Shown here piece by piece: positions 1 to 9,585 of a stretch of DNA of 64,000 nt. Source of the stretch: Nonomuraea rubra (GTDB lineage: Bacteria; Actinomycetota; Actinomycetes; Streptosporangiales; Streptosporangiaceae); NCBI RefSeq assembly GCF_014207985.1, contig NZ_JACHMI010000001.1, positions 9,469,001 to 9,533,000 of the forward strand. Direction: 5' to 3'. Position numbers and translations under genes: made by a program. Every line of letters starts with the position of its first letter. Position 1 is the first letter of the stretch. Under the pieces are notes generated by a model, which had not been told where the DNA came from, ran no database searches, and saw only the letters and a list, made by a program, of their open reading frames with translations.

Positions 1-737
1 AGTACGGCGTGGAGCAGATCATCGTCGTGGACGCCTCCGGCGACAGCCACGACGTGGTGGCCGCGCTGGGCTCGGCGGGTGCGACGTACCTCGACGCCAC
101 GCTGATCGGCGGCGAGCACCTGGGCATCTCCTCGTGGAGCGCGAGCCTGCTGGCCACGGTGGAGGCCATGCAGCGCCGCCCGGTGCGGGTGGCCGAGGAG
201 GTCGTGCAGCTCATCGGCGGCGTGGGCAAGGGCTCGGCGCAGGTGCAGGCCACCCGGCTGGCCGCCCACCTGGCCGACCTGACCGGCGCCGAGCCGGTGT
301 TCCTGCCCGCGCCGGGGCTGGTCGGCTCGGCGGTGGCGCGGCAGGCGCTGTCCGACGACCACGTGGTGCGGCAGGTGGTGGACGCCTGGTCGCGGCTGAC
401 GACGGTGCTGGTCGGGATCGGCAGCCTCAACCCGTCGCCATTGCTGCAGGAGAGCGGCAACGCGATCGGCGAGGAGGAGATGGAGACGCTGCGCGGGCTC
501 GGCGCCGTGGGTGACGTGTGCCTGCGCTTCTTCGACGCCGAAGGACGGCTGGTCGACTCGCCGCTGGAGGAGCGCATCCTCGGCATCCCGGCCGCCGACC
601 TGCTGCGCGTGCCGCGGCGCATCGCGATCGCCGGCGGGCGGCGCAAGACCGCCGCCATCAGGGCCGCGCTCAAGGGCGGCTGGGTCAACACGCTCATCAC
701 GGACGTGGGCGTGGCCGAGGAGCTGCTCAAGGACTAG
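1..737 (+). CDS. SorC/DeoR-type sugar-binding transcriptional regulator, C-terminal part (5' end outside window)
   Basis: The reading frame is open from the first bases, so the gene begins upstream and its N-terminal DNA-binding domain is not in the window. About 245 residues remain, against roughly 315 in the family. The visible part is the SorC effector-binding domain: a Rossmann-like start (IIVVDAS), a GIGSL-type loop, and the C-terminal GGRRKTAAIRAAL and TDVGVAEELL blocks that bind phosphorylated sugars. Such proteins repress or activate neighbouring sugar genes in response to a sugar phosphate. It lies just before a pectin-degradation operon on the same strand, so it may control that operon; this is inference from position only. 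A strong hairpin follows at 756-784. Confidence 0.85.
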   Translation, partial: YGVEQIIVVDASGDSHDVVAALGSAGATYLDATLIGGEHLGISSWSASLLATVEAMQRRPVRVAEEVVQLIGGVGKGSAQVQATRLAAHLADLTGAEPVFLPAPGLVGSAVARQALSDDHVVRQVVDAWSRLTTVLVGIGSLNPSPLLQESGNAIGEEEMETLRGLGAVGDVCLRFFDAEGRLVDSPLEERILGIPAADLLRVPRRIAIAGGRRKTAAIRAALKGGWVNTLITDVGVAEELLKD

Positions 738-755
738 CTCCCGCCCCCAGGACAG

Positions 756-784
756 GGCCGCCGTGCGCACGCCGCACGGCGGCC
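756..784 (+). terminator. Hairpin terminator after the SorC-type regulator
   Basis: A perfect 12-bp inverted repeat (GGCCGCCGTGCG and its complement) with a 5-base loop begins 18 bp after the regulator stop codon. No clean U-tract follows, which is common for actinomycete terminators. It probably separates the regulator from the pectate lyase operon. Confidence 0.65.
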
Positions 785-806
785 TTCGCCGTTCCTGGAC
801 GGGTCC

Positions 807-917
807 TGAGAATTTACCGGCGCGTCATCTGGCCGAGAAACCGCTCTTGACAGTCACATCCGTGTCGTTCACGATGTGATGCAATCCACTCCATTCATGG
901 CTGAATAAAAATTCTCA
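807..917. promoter_or_regulatory. Upstream region of the pectate lyase operon: -35 box and dispersed inverted repeat
   Basis: The stretch 738-996 has no gene. Apart from the terminator it contains a consensus TTGACA at 847-852, with only a weak -10 candidate (CACGAT, 870-875). Two arms of an inverted repeat, TGAGAATTT (807-815) and AAATTCTCA (909-917), flank it about 90 bp apart. An AT-rich TGAATAAAAATTC at 902-914 resembles elements upstream of other genes in the island. This would fit a repressible promoter, but the binding protein is unknown. Confidence 0.4.
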
Positions 918-996
918 CCTAGCGACAGCGTGGTCCGGAGTGTGCCGATGCACGGCACAGCCCTGCCTATTCCCGGGGCGGAAAGAGAGCGTTTCG

Positions 997-3342
997 ATGA
1001 CCGAGGCCCCTGGCTTCGATCCCCAGCAATCAGAATTCAGCCGCCGCGCGTTCGTGCGCTCGGCGGCGCTGGCCACGCCGGCCGTGGCCCTGGCCGGTCA
1101 GGCCGGCACGGCCGCCGCCTCGGCGCCCACGCCGTCACCGTCGCCGAGCCCGAGCACGCAGGCGACCACAGCGGCGAAGCCGAAGATCCCGGCCTTCCCC
1201 GGCGCCGAGGGTGCCGGCAAGTACACGACCGGCGGCCGGGGCGGCGCCGTGTACGAGGTGACCACCCTGGCCGACGACGGCCCCGGCTCGCTGCGCGAGG
1301 CGGCCGCCAAGTCGGACGGCACGATCGTCTTCCGGGTCGCCGGCACCATCAGGATCAAGGGCGGGCTCGACATCACCGGGTCCAACCTCACGATCGCCGG
1401 GCAGACCGCCCCCGGTCACGGCATCACCGTCGCCGGCAACGAGACGGCGATCAAGGGCGACAACATCATCCTGCGCCACCTGCGCTTCCGCGGCGGTGAC
1501 GAGATGGGCACCCCGATCGACACGTTCGCCGCCCGCGGCGTGAAGGATCTGATCATCGACCACTGCTCCTTCTCCTGGGGCGTGGACGAGTGCTTCTCGG
1601 TCTACGGCAACACCAACGTGACCGTGCAGTGGTGCATCATCTCCGAGGGCCTGACGAACTCGGTGCACGACAAGGGCCGGCACGGCATGGGCGGGCTGTG
1701 GGGCGGCGACACGGTCACCTACCACCACAACCTGCTGATCCACGAGAACGCCCGCAACCCGCGCTTCAGCTTCGAGGAGGGCATGGCCCTGACGGTGGAT
1801 CACCGCAACAACGTGATCTACAACCACGGCATCACCTCCTGCTACGGCGGCGAGTGGTCCAACGGCATCAACCTGGTCGGCAACTACTACAAGCCGGGCC
1901 CCAACACGCTGCCGAAGACCGCCAGGGAGATCGTCGCCCCCGGCCGGTTCGGCCAGTGGCACGTCAGCGGCAACGAGATCGAGGGCCACGCCGACGTCAC
2001 GGCCGACAACACGCTCGGCATCACCTACCCGATCGGCGGCATCACGCTGCTGCCCAAGCCGGTGGAGTTCGAGCACGGCATCACCGAGCAGAGCGCGCGG
2101 GAGGCGTACGCGACCGTCCTGGAGCAGGCGGGGGCCACCCTGCCGCGGCGGGACGCCATCGACGCCCGGCTGGTCACCGAGGCGCGCACCGGCACGGGCC
2201 GGCACATCAACTCCCAGAAGGACGTGGGCGGCTACCTGCCCTTACCCACCGAGGTACCCGCACCGGCCGACACCGACAAGGACGGTATCCCTGACGAGTG
2301 GGAGACCGCGCAGGGGCTGGACCCGAACAACGCCGACGACGCCAAGGCGGTCGGCGGCGACGGGTACACGAACCTGGAGCGGTACCTGAACTCGATCCAG
2401 CGGGCCGGGGCCCGCAACCCGGAGGTGGCGATCACCTCCCCCGCTGTCGACCAGGTGTTCGCGGCGAACAAGGACAAGCAGCCGGTCGCGATCACCGCCG
2501 ACGCCAGGGCCCTCGACGGGGCGAGCATCGCCAAGGTCGAGTTCTTCCACGGCGACGAGAAGATCGGCGAGTCGGCGGCGGCGCCGTACCAGGCGACCTG
2601 GAAGGGCGTCACCGACGGCACCTACTTCCTGACGGCCAGGGCCACCGACAGCACGGGCTCGGCCACCACCTCCTCGCTGGTGCCGATCCACGTCAACCGC
2701 ACCAGGACGCACCCGGGCTGGCAGGTCAAGGACATCGGCGAGGTGCCGATCCCGGGCAACACGGCGCTCAAGGACGGCGTGTTCACGATCAAGGGGTCCG
2801 GCAAGATCGCCGGGTGGAAGGACTCCTTCCACTTCGCCTACAAGGCGGTCGGGTTCAGCAAGCGCGGCGAGGTCCTGGAGATCACCGCCCGCCTGGACGG
2901 CGTCAGCAAGAATCACGTCGACGCCGTGGCCGGCATCATGGTGCGGCAGGACCTGGAGCCGAACTCGCCGTTCATGATGGCCGGCATCGGGTTCTCGGCC
3001 AGCAACGAGGACGGCTCCCGCAAGCGCGCCAAGGCGATCAGGGTGGCCTCCCACGGCACGGCGCCGAGCGTCGGCGTGTACCCGCCCACCAGCGAGGATC
3101 CGCTGGACGACAAGCCGTACTGGCTGCGCCTGGTCTGCCGGAGCCTGCCGACCGGCGGGGACACCGAGTTCGAGGCCTTCCTTTCGGACAACTCGCTCAA
3201 CTGGGAGCGCATCGGCTACGAGCGCATCGTCATGCGGACCGGACGGTTCTACGTCGGCCTGGCCGTGGACGGCAACCAGGAGGCGAACGGCGTCCACGTC
3301 TACACCACGGCGACCTTCAGCCAGGTCAAGGTCAATCGTTAG
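997..3342 (+). CDS. Secreted multidomain pectate lyase (PL1-like) with calcium-binding and Ig-like modules
   Basis: It cleaves de-esterified homogalacturonan by beta-elimination outside the cell. ATG 997 is chosen because a purine-rich RBS (GAAAGAGAG) precedes it and it gives a proper Tat signal (SRRAF at residues 15-19, then Ala-rich). A Pro/Ser-rich linker leads to a parallel beta-helix lyase domain at about 65-400, with the FPGAEGAGKYTTGG opening typical of pectate lyases. Then come a DxDxDGxxD-type calcium loop (about 425-470), a bacterial Ig-like domain (480-570) and a C-terminal jelly-roll-like domain (575-781). Codon 416 is TTA (2242-2244), rare here. It heads a 13-gene run that includes a complete importer. 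The lyase class is secure; the exact PL subfamily is not. Confidence 0.9.
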   Translation: MTEAPGFDPQQSEFSRRAFVRSAALATPAVALAGQAGTAAASAPTPSPSPSPSTQATTAAKPKIPAFPGAEGAGKYTTGGRGGAVYEVTTLADDGPGSLREAAAKSDGTIVFRVAGTIRIKGGLDITGSNLTIAGQTAPGHGITVAGNETAIKGDNIILRHLRFRGGDEMGTPIDTFAARGVKDLIIDHCSFSWGVDECFSVYGNTNVTVQWCIISEGLTNSVHDKGRHGMGGLWGGDTVTYHHNLLIHENARNPRFSFEEGMALTVDHRNNVIYNHGITSCYGGEWSNGINLVGNYYKPGPNTLPKTAREIVAPGRFGQWHVSGNEIEGHADVTADNTLGITYPIGGITLLPKPVEFEHGITEQSAREAYATVLEQAGATLPRRDAIDARLVTEARTGTGRHINSQKDVGGYLPLPTEVPAPADTDKDGIPDEWETAQGLDPNNADDAKAVGGDGYTNLERYLNSIQRAGARNPEVAITSPAVDQVFAANKDKQPVAITADARALDGASIAKVEFFHGDEKIGESAAAPYQATWKGVTDGTYFLTARATDSTGSATTSSLVPIHVNRTRTHPGWQVKDIGEVPIPGNTALKDGVFTIKGSGKIAGWKDSFHFAYKAVGFSKRGEVLEITARLDGVSKNHVDAVAGIMVRQDLEPNSPFMMAGIGFSASNEDGSRKRAKAIRVASHGTAPSVGVYPPTSEDPLDDKPYWLRLVCRSLPTGGDTEFEAFLSDNSLNWERIGYERIVMRTGRFYVGLAVDGNQEANGVHVYTTATFSQVKVNR

Positions 3343-3361
3343 ACCTGAGAACGGAGCACCC

Positions 3362-5347
3362 ATGACTGACCAAGTTTTCACGAGGAGGAGCCTGCTCCGC
3401 GGCGGAGGTCTGCTGATGCTGGCCACGGCCACCGGCTGCAGCTTCTTCGACACCGACCCGAACACGGGCACCGCCGGCGCCGCACAGGCCGCCGACCTGT
3501 CGGCCAAGGAGGCGCCCGCGCTGGCGGAGCTGGTCAAGGCCGGCAAGCTGCCGCCGCTGGAGCAGCGCCTGCCGAAGAACCCCCTGGCCGTCACCCCGCT
3601 GCAGGAGCCCGGCAGGTACGGCGGCACGTGGAGCTCCGCTCTGGTCGGCGAGGACGACTGGGACTGGCTGATCTTCGCCCTCTACGAGCCCCTCGTCCGG
3701 CTCAAGCCCGGCACGAACGGCCAGAAGGGCCCGGACGACATCATCCCCAACGTCGCCGAGTTCGAGGTGAAGGACGGCGGCCGGGAATACGTCTTCCGCC
3801 TGCGCGAGGGCCTGAAGTGGTCCGACGGGCAGCCCTGCACGGCCGACGACATGCTGTTCGCCTTCGAGGACGTGGCCACCTACCACGACCTGCACACGAC
3901 CGGCATCTACGACCTCTACCTGGAGAACGGCAGCACCACCGAGCGGGTCAAGGTCGAGAAGGTGGACGAGCGGACCGTCCGCTACGTCTACAAGGAGCCG
4001 AAGGCGGGCCTGCTGTTCCAGATCGCGGTCGCCACGTTCGAGCGGGGCGGGGCGAGCGGGTTCCTGCTGCCCAAGCACTACCTCAAGCAGTTCCACAAGA
4101 AGTACAACCCGGACGCCGACAAGCTCGCCAAGGACGAGCAGCTGGAGGACTGGACCCAGCTGTTCATGCAGAAGAACGACGTCCCGCACAACGCCGACAT
4201 CCCCACGCTGCACGCCTGGAAGATCACCAACGCGATCGGCAAGGGCACCGCGGTGGTGGCCGAGCGGAACCCGTACTACTGGAAGGTCGACCAGCAGGGG
4301 CGCCAGCTCCCCTACATCGACCGGTTCAGGTCGGAGATCCTCGGCGACGTCGAGGTGGAGCTGCTGAAGATCATGAACGGCGAGCTGCACATGCAGCTCC
4401 GCAACTTCAACACGCCGGAGAACAAGCCGCTGGTCGCGCAGAACGCCGCCAAGGGCAAGTACCGGATCTTCGACGTGCAGAGCCGGCTGAGCAACACGAT
4501 GATCATCCAGTTCAACCAGACGATAGCCGACGAGGGCCTGCGCGAGCTGTTCAGGAAGAAGGACTTCCGGATCGGGCTGTCGTACGCGATCAACCGCAAG
4601 CAGATCATCGACGGCGTGTACGCGGGCCAGGGCGAGCCCTGGCAGGGCGCCCCCTCCAAGTCCAACGCCCTCTACGACGCGGACTTCGCCAAGCAGTACA
4701 CGGAGTACGACGTCGCCAAGGCCGGCGAGTTCCTGGACAAGGCCGGCCTGACGGAGAAGGACGCCGACGGCAAGCGGCTCGGCCCCGACGGCAAGCCGCT
4801 GATGATCACGGTCATGGCCGACACCGAGTTCCCCCATCACGTCCAGGCGCTGGAGTTCGTCAAGAAGGACTGGGAGGCGGTCGGGGTCGGGCTGCGGGTC
4901 GATCCGGTGTCGTCCACGCTGTACGACGAGCGCACGATGGGCAACAACCCGCAGGCGTCCGCGTACACGTGCAGCGACTTCGACGTGATCACCGGCACCG
5001 GCGGCGACCACTACTACGTGCCGAGCAACTCCGGCAGCGCCCGCTACGCCATCCGCTGGGCCCAGTGGTACGGCAGCAAGGGCAAGAGCGGCGACGAGCC
5101 GCCGGAGGAGGTGCGCAAGCAGCTGGAGGCGTTCACCACCATGCGCACCGAGCCGGACTTCACCAAGGCGCTGGAGCATGCCAAGGAGGTCGTGCGCATC
5201 TCCAAGGAGCAGTTCTACGCGATCGGGATCAGCTCGTACCCGAACGAGTACGGCATCGTCTCCAACAGCTTCAAGAACGTGCCCGAGTCCATGGCCGCCG
5301 CCCCGGTGAACCCCGGGCCGACCATGCCCGAGCAGTACTCCCTCTGA
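3362..5347 (+). CDS. ABC transporter substrate-binding lipoprotein, family 5 (Opp/Dpp type)
   Basis: This 661-residue protein captures an oligomeric ligand outside the membrane for the importer encoded next. The N-terminus has a twin-arginine pair (TRRSLL) followed by a lipobox ending at Cys26 (TATGC), so it is a Tat-exported lipoprotein. The body has family 5 landmarks: LREGLKWSDGQPCTADD near 150 and AINRKQIIDGVY in the C-terminal half. Family 5 proteins bind peptides, nickel or oligosaccharides. The operon context points to pectin-derived oligosaccharides (inference). An RBS (GGAG) lies upstream of ATG 3362, and the first permease begins 9 bp downstream of the stop. Confidence 0.9.
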   Translation: MTDQVFTRRSLLRGGGLLMLATATGCSFFDTDPNTGTAGAAQAADLSAKEAPALAELVKAGKLPPLEQRLPKNPLAVTPLQEPGRYGGTWSSALVGEDDWDWLIFALYEPLVRLKPGTNGQKGPDDIIPNVAEFEVKDGGREYVFRLREGLKWSDGQPCTADDMLFAFEDVATYHDLHTTGIYDLYLENGSTTERVKVEKVDERTVRYVYKEPKAGLLFQIAVATFERGGASGFLLPKHYLKQFHKKYNPDADKLAKDEQLEDWTQLFMQKNDVPHNADIPTLHAWKITNAIGKGTAVVAERNPYYWKVDQQGRQLPYIDRFRSEILGDVEVELLKIMNGELHMQLRNFNTPENKPLVAQNAAKGKYRIFDVQSRLSNTMIIQFNQTIADEGLRELFRKKDFRIGLSYAINRKQIIDGVYAGQGEPWQGAPSKSNALYDADFAKQYTEYDVAKAGEFLDKAGLTEKDADGKRLGPDGKPLMITVMADTEFPHHVQALEFVKKDWEAVGVGLRVDPVSSTLYDERTMGNNPQASAYTCSDFDVITGTGGDHYYVPSNSGSARYAIRWAQWYGSKGKSGDEPPEEVRKQLEAFTTMRTEPDFTKALEHAKEVVRISKEQFYAIGISSYPNEYGIVSNSFKNVPESMAAAPVNPGPTMPEQYSL

Positions 5348-5356
5348 GGGGCCGAC

Positions 5357-6355
5357 GTGCTGGGTTACTTCGGCCGCCGCCTCCTCTACGTGGTGGTGAC
5401 GCTCTGGGCGATCTCGATCGTCACGTTCGTCATCATCAACCTGCCGCCCGGCGACTACGTCTCGACGCTGATCGCGAACGCGGAGTCGGGCGGTGAGGGC
5501 ATCACGCCCGCGGAGGCCGCCAACCTCAGGGCGCGCTACGGCCTGGACGATCCGATCTTCGTCCAGTACTGGCGCTGGATCTCCGCCATCGTGCTGCACG
5601 GCGATTTCGGTCAATCGTTTGCCTGGAACCAGCCGGTCGCCACGCTGATCGGCGAGCGGGTCGTCCTGTCGGCGGTGCTGTCGATCGCCTCGCTGCTGAT
5701 GGTCTGGGCGATCGCGTTCCCGATCGGCATCTACAGCGCGGTCAAGCAGTACTCCTGGGGCGACTACGGCTTCTCCTTCCTCGGCTTCATCGGGATGGCG
5801 ATCCCCGAGTTCATGCTGGCGCTGGTCCTCATGTACGTCGGGTTCCGCTACTTCGGGCAGAGCGTGGGCGGGCTGTTCTCACCCGAGTTCCAGGACGCGG
5901 CCTGGAACCTGGGCAAGGTCCTGGACCTCCTCGGCCACCTCTGGGTGCCGATCGCGGTCATCGCGGTCTCCGGCACGGCCGGCATGATCCGGGTGACCAG
6001 GGCGAACCTGCTCGACGAGCTCTACCGGCCCTACGTGCACACGGCCAGGGCCAAGGGGCTGCCGGAGTGGAAGCTGCTGCTGAGGTACCCGGTGCGGATG
6101 TCGCTCAGCCCGTTCTTCAGCACGGTGGGCTGGCTGCTGCCGGGGCTGATCGGCGGCGAGACCATCGTCTCGGTCGTCATGAGCCTGCCGACCGGCGGGC
6201 CGCTGCTGCTCAGCGGGGTCATGAACCAGGACATGTACCTGGTCGGCAGCTTCATCATGATCCTCAGCCTGCTCACCGTGGTCGGCACCGTGCTGAGCGA
6301 CCTGGCCCTGGCGTGGTGGGACCCGCGAATTCGCAAACGGTACAAGAGAGAGTAG
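5357..6355 (+). CDS. ABC transporter permease (DppB/OppB family)
   Basis: The first of two membrane subunits of the importer. The 332-residue protein starts with the family-typical N-terminal helix (FGRRLLYVVVTLWAIS), has a periplasmic loop ending in the RYGLDDP block, then five more helices. The cytoplasmic EAA-type coupling loop is present (ARAKGLPEWKLL, near 227-238). The start is GTG 5357. The next gene follows after 6 bp. Substrate specificity comes from the binding protein and cannot be read here. Confidence 0.9.
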   Translation: MLGYFGRRLLYVVVTLWAISIVTFVIINLPPGDYVSTLIANAESGGEGITPAEAANLRARYGLDDPIFVQYWRWISAIVLHGDFGQSFAWNQPVATLIGERVVLSAVLSIASLLMVWAIAFPIGIYSAVKQYSWGDYGFSFLGFIGMAIPEFMLALVLMYVGFRYFGQSVGGLFSPEFQDAAWNLGKVLDLLGHLWVPIAVIAVSGTAGMIRVTRANLLDELYRPYVHTARAKGLPEWKLLLRYPVRMSLSPFFSTVGWLLPGLIGGETIVSVVMSLPTGGPLLLSGVMNQDMYLVGSFIMILSLLTVVGTVLSDLALAWWDPRIRKRYKRE

Positions 6356-6361
6356 CGCCGC

Positions 6362-7546
6362 ATGTTTCTCAGGCGACCCACGACGAAGGAAGCAGGGACG
6401 CTGCCGCAGTGGCGGCTGATGTGGCGGCAGTTCCGGCGGCACCGGCTCGCCATGGCCGGTGCGGCGATCCTGATCCCGGTGTACTTCGTGGCGATCTTCG
6501 CGGAGTTCTTCGCGCCGATGTCCAGCTCGACGGCGAACACGTCGATGACGTACGCGCCGCCGCAGGTGCTGCACTTCTCCGGCGAGCACGGCCTGCACGT
6601 GTACGGGTACACGACCGAGCGCGACCCGAACACCTACGAGCAGCGCTACACCGAGGATCCCTCCCAGGTGACCGAGGTCGGGCTGTTCGTGCACGGCGAC
6701 GAGTACAAGCTGCTCGGCCTGATCCCGTCCGACATCCACCTGATCGGCCCCGTGCAGAAGGGCGAGCCGTTCTTCCTCCTGGGCTCCGACCAGAACGGGC
6801 GGGACCTGCTGTCCAGGCTGATCCACGGGGCCAGGGTGTCGTTGTCGATCGGCCTGGTCGGGGTGGCGGCCAGCTTCCTGCTCGGCATGCTCATCGGCGG
6901 CATCTCCGGGTACTTCGGCGGCGGCGTGGACAACGTCGTGCAGCGGGTCATCGAGTTCCTGATGGCGATCCCGACGCTGCCCCTGTGGATGGCGCTGTCG
7001 GCCGCGCTGCCGACCGACTGGGGGCCACTGACCCGATATTTCGCCATCACGGTGCTGCTGTCACTGATCGGGTGGACCGGGCTGGCCCGCGACGTGCGCG
7101 GGCGGTTCCTGTCGCTGCGCGAGGAGGACTTCGTCACGGCCGCCCGGCTGGACGGCGTGGGCCGGCTGTCGATCATCTTCCGGCACATGATCCCGTCCTT
7201 CGCCAGCCACATCATCGCCTCGCTGTCGCTGGCCATCCCGGCCATGATCCTCGGCGAGACCAGCCTGAGCTTCCTCGGCCTGGGCCTGCAGGCGCCGGCG
7301 GTGAGCTGGGGCGTGCTGCTGGAGGGCGCGCAGAACGTGCGCGTCGTCGCGAACGCGCCGTGGCTGCTGGCGCCGGGCGTCGCGGTGGTGGTCGTCGTGG
7401 TCGCCATGAACTTCTTCGGGGACGGCCTCAGGGACGCCGCCGACCCGTACGGAGCGGCGAGCCGAGCCCGGAGAAGGAAGCCCTTCTGGCGTAACCGCGC
7501 AGGGCGACAAGCGAGCGCGACCATCAACACAGCAACAGGAAGGTGA
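6362..7546 (+). CDS. ABC transporter permease (DppC/OppC family)
   Basis: The second membrane subunit of the importer, 394 residues, longer than the usual ~300 because of a ~110-residue periplasmic segment between the first and second helices. It carries the OppC landmarks LGSDQNGRDLLSRLIHGARVSL and the coupling loop FVTAARLDGVGRLSIIFRHM, then LGETSLSFLGLGL. The C-terminal tail is basic (RARRRK). It is separated by 6 bp from each neighbour, so the five transporter genes are clearly one transcription unit. Confidence 0.9.
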   Translation: MFLRRPTTKEAGTLPQWRLMWRQFRRHRLAMAGAAILIPVYFVAIFAEFFAPMSSSTANTSMTYAPPQVLHFSGEHGLHVYGYTTERDPNTYEQRYTEDPSQVTEVGLFVHGDEYKLLGLIPSDIHLIGPVQKGEPFFLLGSDQNGRDLLSRLIHGARVSLSIGLVGVAASFLLGMLIGGISGYFGGGVDNVVQRVIEFLMAIPTLPLWMALSAALPTDWGPLTRYFAITVLLSLIGWTGLARDVRGRFLSLREEDFVTAARLDGVGRLSIIFRHMIPSFASHIIASLSLAIPAMILGETSLSFLGLGLQAPAVSWGVLLEGAQNVRVVANAPWLLAPGVAVVVVVVAMNFFGDGLRDAADPYGAASRARRRKPFWRNRAGRQASATINTATGR

Positions 7547-7552
7547 GCAGGC

Positions 7553-8548
7553 GTGCCCGCAGACGACGTGCTGCTTGAGATCGAGGACCTGCGCACGCAC
7601 TTCCTCATGGACGACGGCGTCGTGTGCGCCGTGGACGGCGTGGACCTGAAGGTGCGCCGGGGCGAGACGCTGGCCATCGTCGGCGAGTCCGGCTGCGGCA
7701 AGAGCGTCATGGCCCGCTCGATCCTGCGCCTGGTCGATCCGCCGGGCCAGATCGAGGGCGGGAAGATCACCCTGCACCGCGAGAGCGGCCCCGTCGAGCT
7801 GGTCGGCGCCGACCCGAAGCTGCTGCGGCAGATCAGATGGAACGACATCGCGATGGTCTTCCAGGAGCCGATGGCCTCGCTCAGCCTGGTGCACACCATC
7901 GGCAGCCAGATCGTCGAGGCGGTGCGGCTGCACGAGAACGTCGGCAAGGCCGCGGCCCGCAGGCGCGCCATCGACATGCTCGACCGGGTCGGCATCCCCA
8001 TGCCGCAGCGGCGGGTGGACGCCTACCCGTTCGAGCTGAGCGGCGGCATGCGGCAGCGGGCCATGATCGCGATGGCGCTGTCGTGCAACCCCAGCCTGCT
8101 GATCGCCGACGAGCCGACGACCGCGCTCGACGTCACCACCCAGGCGCAGATCCTGGAGCTGCTGCGGGACCTTCAGGACGAGTTCGGCATGGCGATCATG
8201 CTGATCACGCACGACCTCGGGGTGGCGGCGCAGGTGGCCGACAGCATGGCCGTCATGTACCTGGGGCGGGTGGTCGAGTACGGCGCCGCCGAGCAGGTGC
8301 TGGCCGCCCCCCGCCACCCCTACGCGCAGGCGCTGCTGCGCTCGATGCCCCGGCTGGGCCGGGCCAGGCAGCGGCGGCTCACCGCGATCAAGGGCATGGT
8401 CCCGCCCCCGTACGCGCGGCCGGACGGGTGCTTCTTCCACCCGCGCTGCGACCACGTGGTGGCCGGGCGGTGCGACGCGGTCGAGCCGCGCCTGCTCCAG
8501 GTGGCGGACCGCGAGGTCTCCTGCCTGCTGTACGAGGAGGACGTATGA
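7553..8548 (+). CDS. ABC transporter ATP-binding protein (DppD/OppD family)
   Basis: One of the two ATPases that power the importer. It has Walker A (GESGCGKS, about residue 43), Q-loop (FQEPMASL), ABC signature (LSGGMRQR), Walker B ([12 protein letters not shown]), the switch His (LITHDLG) and the C-terminal oligopeptide-transporter extension with its Cys-rich DGCFFHPRC segment. The start is GTG 7553. The stop overlaps the next start by 4 bp (ATGA), indicating translational coupling. The symbol is left blank because substrate is not known. Confidence 0.92.
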   Translation: MPADDVLLEIEDLRTHFLMDDGVVCAVDGVDLKVRRGETLAIVGESGCGKSVMARSILRLVDPPGQIEGGKITLHRESGPVELVGADPKLLRQIRWNDIAMVFQEPMASLSLVHTIGSQIVEAVRLHENVGKAAARRRAIDMLDRVGIPMPQRRVDAYPFELSGGMRQRAMIAMALSCNPSLLIADEPTTALDVTTQAQILELLRDLQDEFGMAIMLITHDLGVAAQVADSMAVMYLGRVVEYGAAEQVLAAPRHPYAQALLRSMPRLGRARQRRLTAIKGMVPPPYARPDGCFFHPRCDHVVAGRCDAVEPRLLQVADREVSCLLYEEDV

Positions 8549-9585
8549 GCGAGGAACCCCTGCTCAAGCTCGAAGGGCTGGCCAAGCACTTCCCCATCCG
8601 CAGCGGCCTGCTGGGCCGGCAGGTCGGCACGGTGAAGGCGGTCGACGAGGTCGATCTGGACATCGCGGCCGGCACCACGCTCGGCCTGGTCGGGGAGTCC
8701 GGCTGCGGCAAGACCACGCTGGGCCGGTGCATCGTGCGGGCGCACGACCCGACCGGCGGGCGCATGCTCTACCGGCGGCCCGACGGCTCGGTGATCGACG
8801 TGGCGGGGCTGAGGGAGAAGGAGCTCAAGCCGTACAGGGCCGAGGTGCGGATGATCTTCCAGGACCCGCACTCGTCGCTCAACCCGCGCAAGACGCTGCG
8901 CGAGATCATCGGCGAGCCGATGCGCGTGCACAGGTACGGCACCCCGGACGAGATCGACCAGCGGGTCGGCGAGCTGCTCGAACGCGTCGGCCTGCGCCCC
9001 GAGTACGCCAACCGCTACCCCCACGCGTTCAGCGGCGGCCAGCGGCAGCGGGTCGGGATCGCGCGGGCGCTGGCGCTCTCGCCCCGGCTGGTCGTCGCCG
9101 ACGAGGCGGTCAGCGCGCTGGACGTGTCGGTACGCGCCCAGATCCTCAACCTGCTCATGGACCTCCAGGAGGAGTCGGACCTCGGCTTCCTGTTCGTCAG
9201 CCACGACCTGGGCATCATCGAGCACGTCGCGGACGTGGTCGCGGTCATGTACCTGGGCCGGGTCGTCGAGCAGGGCCCGACCGAGGAGCTGTACGCGCGG
9301 CCCCTGCACCCCTACACCGAGGCGCTGCTGTCGGCCGTGCCCGACCCGGACCCGGCGGCCAAGCGGCACCGCGAGCGCATCAAGCTGCTGGGCGACATCG
9401 CCGACCCGGCGCACGTGCCGCCGGGGTGCCCGTTCAACCCCCGTTGCGTGTACGCCAAGGACGAGTGCCGCACCGAGCGGCCGCCGCTGCGCGAGGTCGG
9501 GGGCCGGCGCGTGGCCTGCCACTTCGCCGAGGAGCTGGACCTGCGCGGCGTCCCCGACCCCGACGTACGAGAGGTGACCGCGTGA
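8545..9585 (+). CDS. ABC transporter ATP-binding protein (DppF/OppF family)
   Basis: The partner ATPase of the importer, 346 residues. The start ATG 8545 overlaps the previous stop by 4 bp and gives the family N-terminus (LLKLEGLAKHFPI). Motifs are Walker A GESGCGKTT, Q-loop IFQDPHSSLNPR, signature FSGGQRQR, Walker B LVVADEAVSALD, H-loop VSHDLG and the C-terminal Cys cluster (GCPFNPRCVYAKDEC). It ends in a GTGA overlap with the next gene, tying the importer translationally to the carbohydrate-active genes that follow. Confidence 0.92.
   Translation: MSEEPLLKLEGLAKHFPIRSGLLGRQVGTVKAVDEVDLDIAAGTTLGLVGESGCGKTTLGRCIVRAHDPTGGRMLYRRPDGSVIDVAGLREKELKPYRAEVRMIFQDPHSSLNPRKTLREIIGEPMRVHRYGTPDEIDQRVGELLERVGLRPEYANRYPHAFSGGQRQRVGIARALALSPRLVVADEAVSALDVSVRAQILNLLMDLQEESDLGFLFVSHDLGIIEHVADVVAVMYLGRVVEQGPTEELYARPLHPYTEALLSAVPDPDPAAKRHRERIKLLGDIADPAHVPPGCPFNPRCVYAKDECRTERPPLREVGGRRVACHFAEELDLRGVPDPDVREVTA

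Noticed and set aside
3332..5614. Long minus-strand open frame (760 codons) opposite the substrate-binding protein gene
   Set aside because: It is His/Val/Asp/Leu-rich with no domain, typical of antisense frames in GC-rich genes. The plus strand encodes a clear family 5 binding protein with a lipobox.
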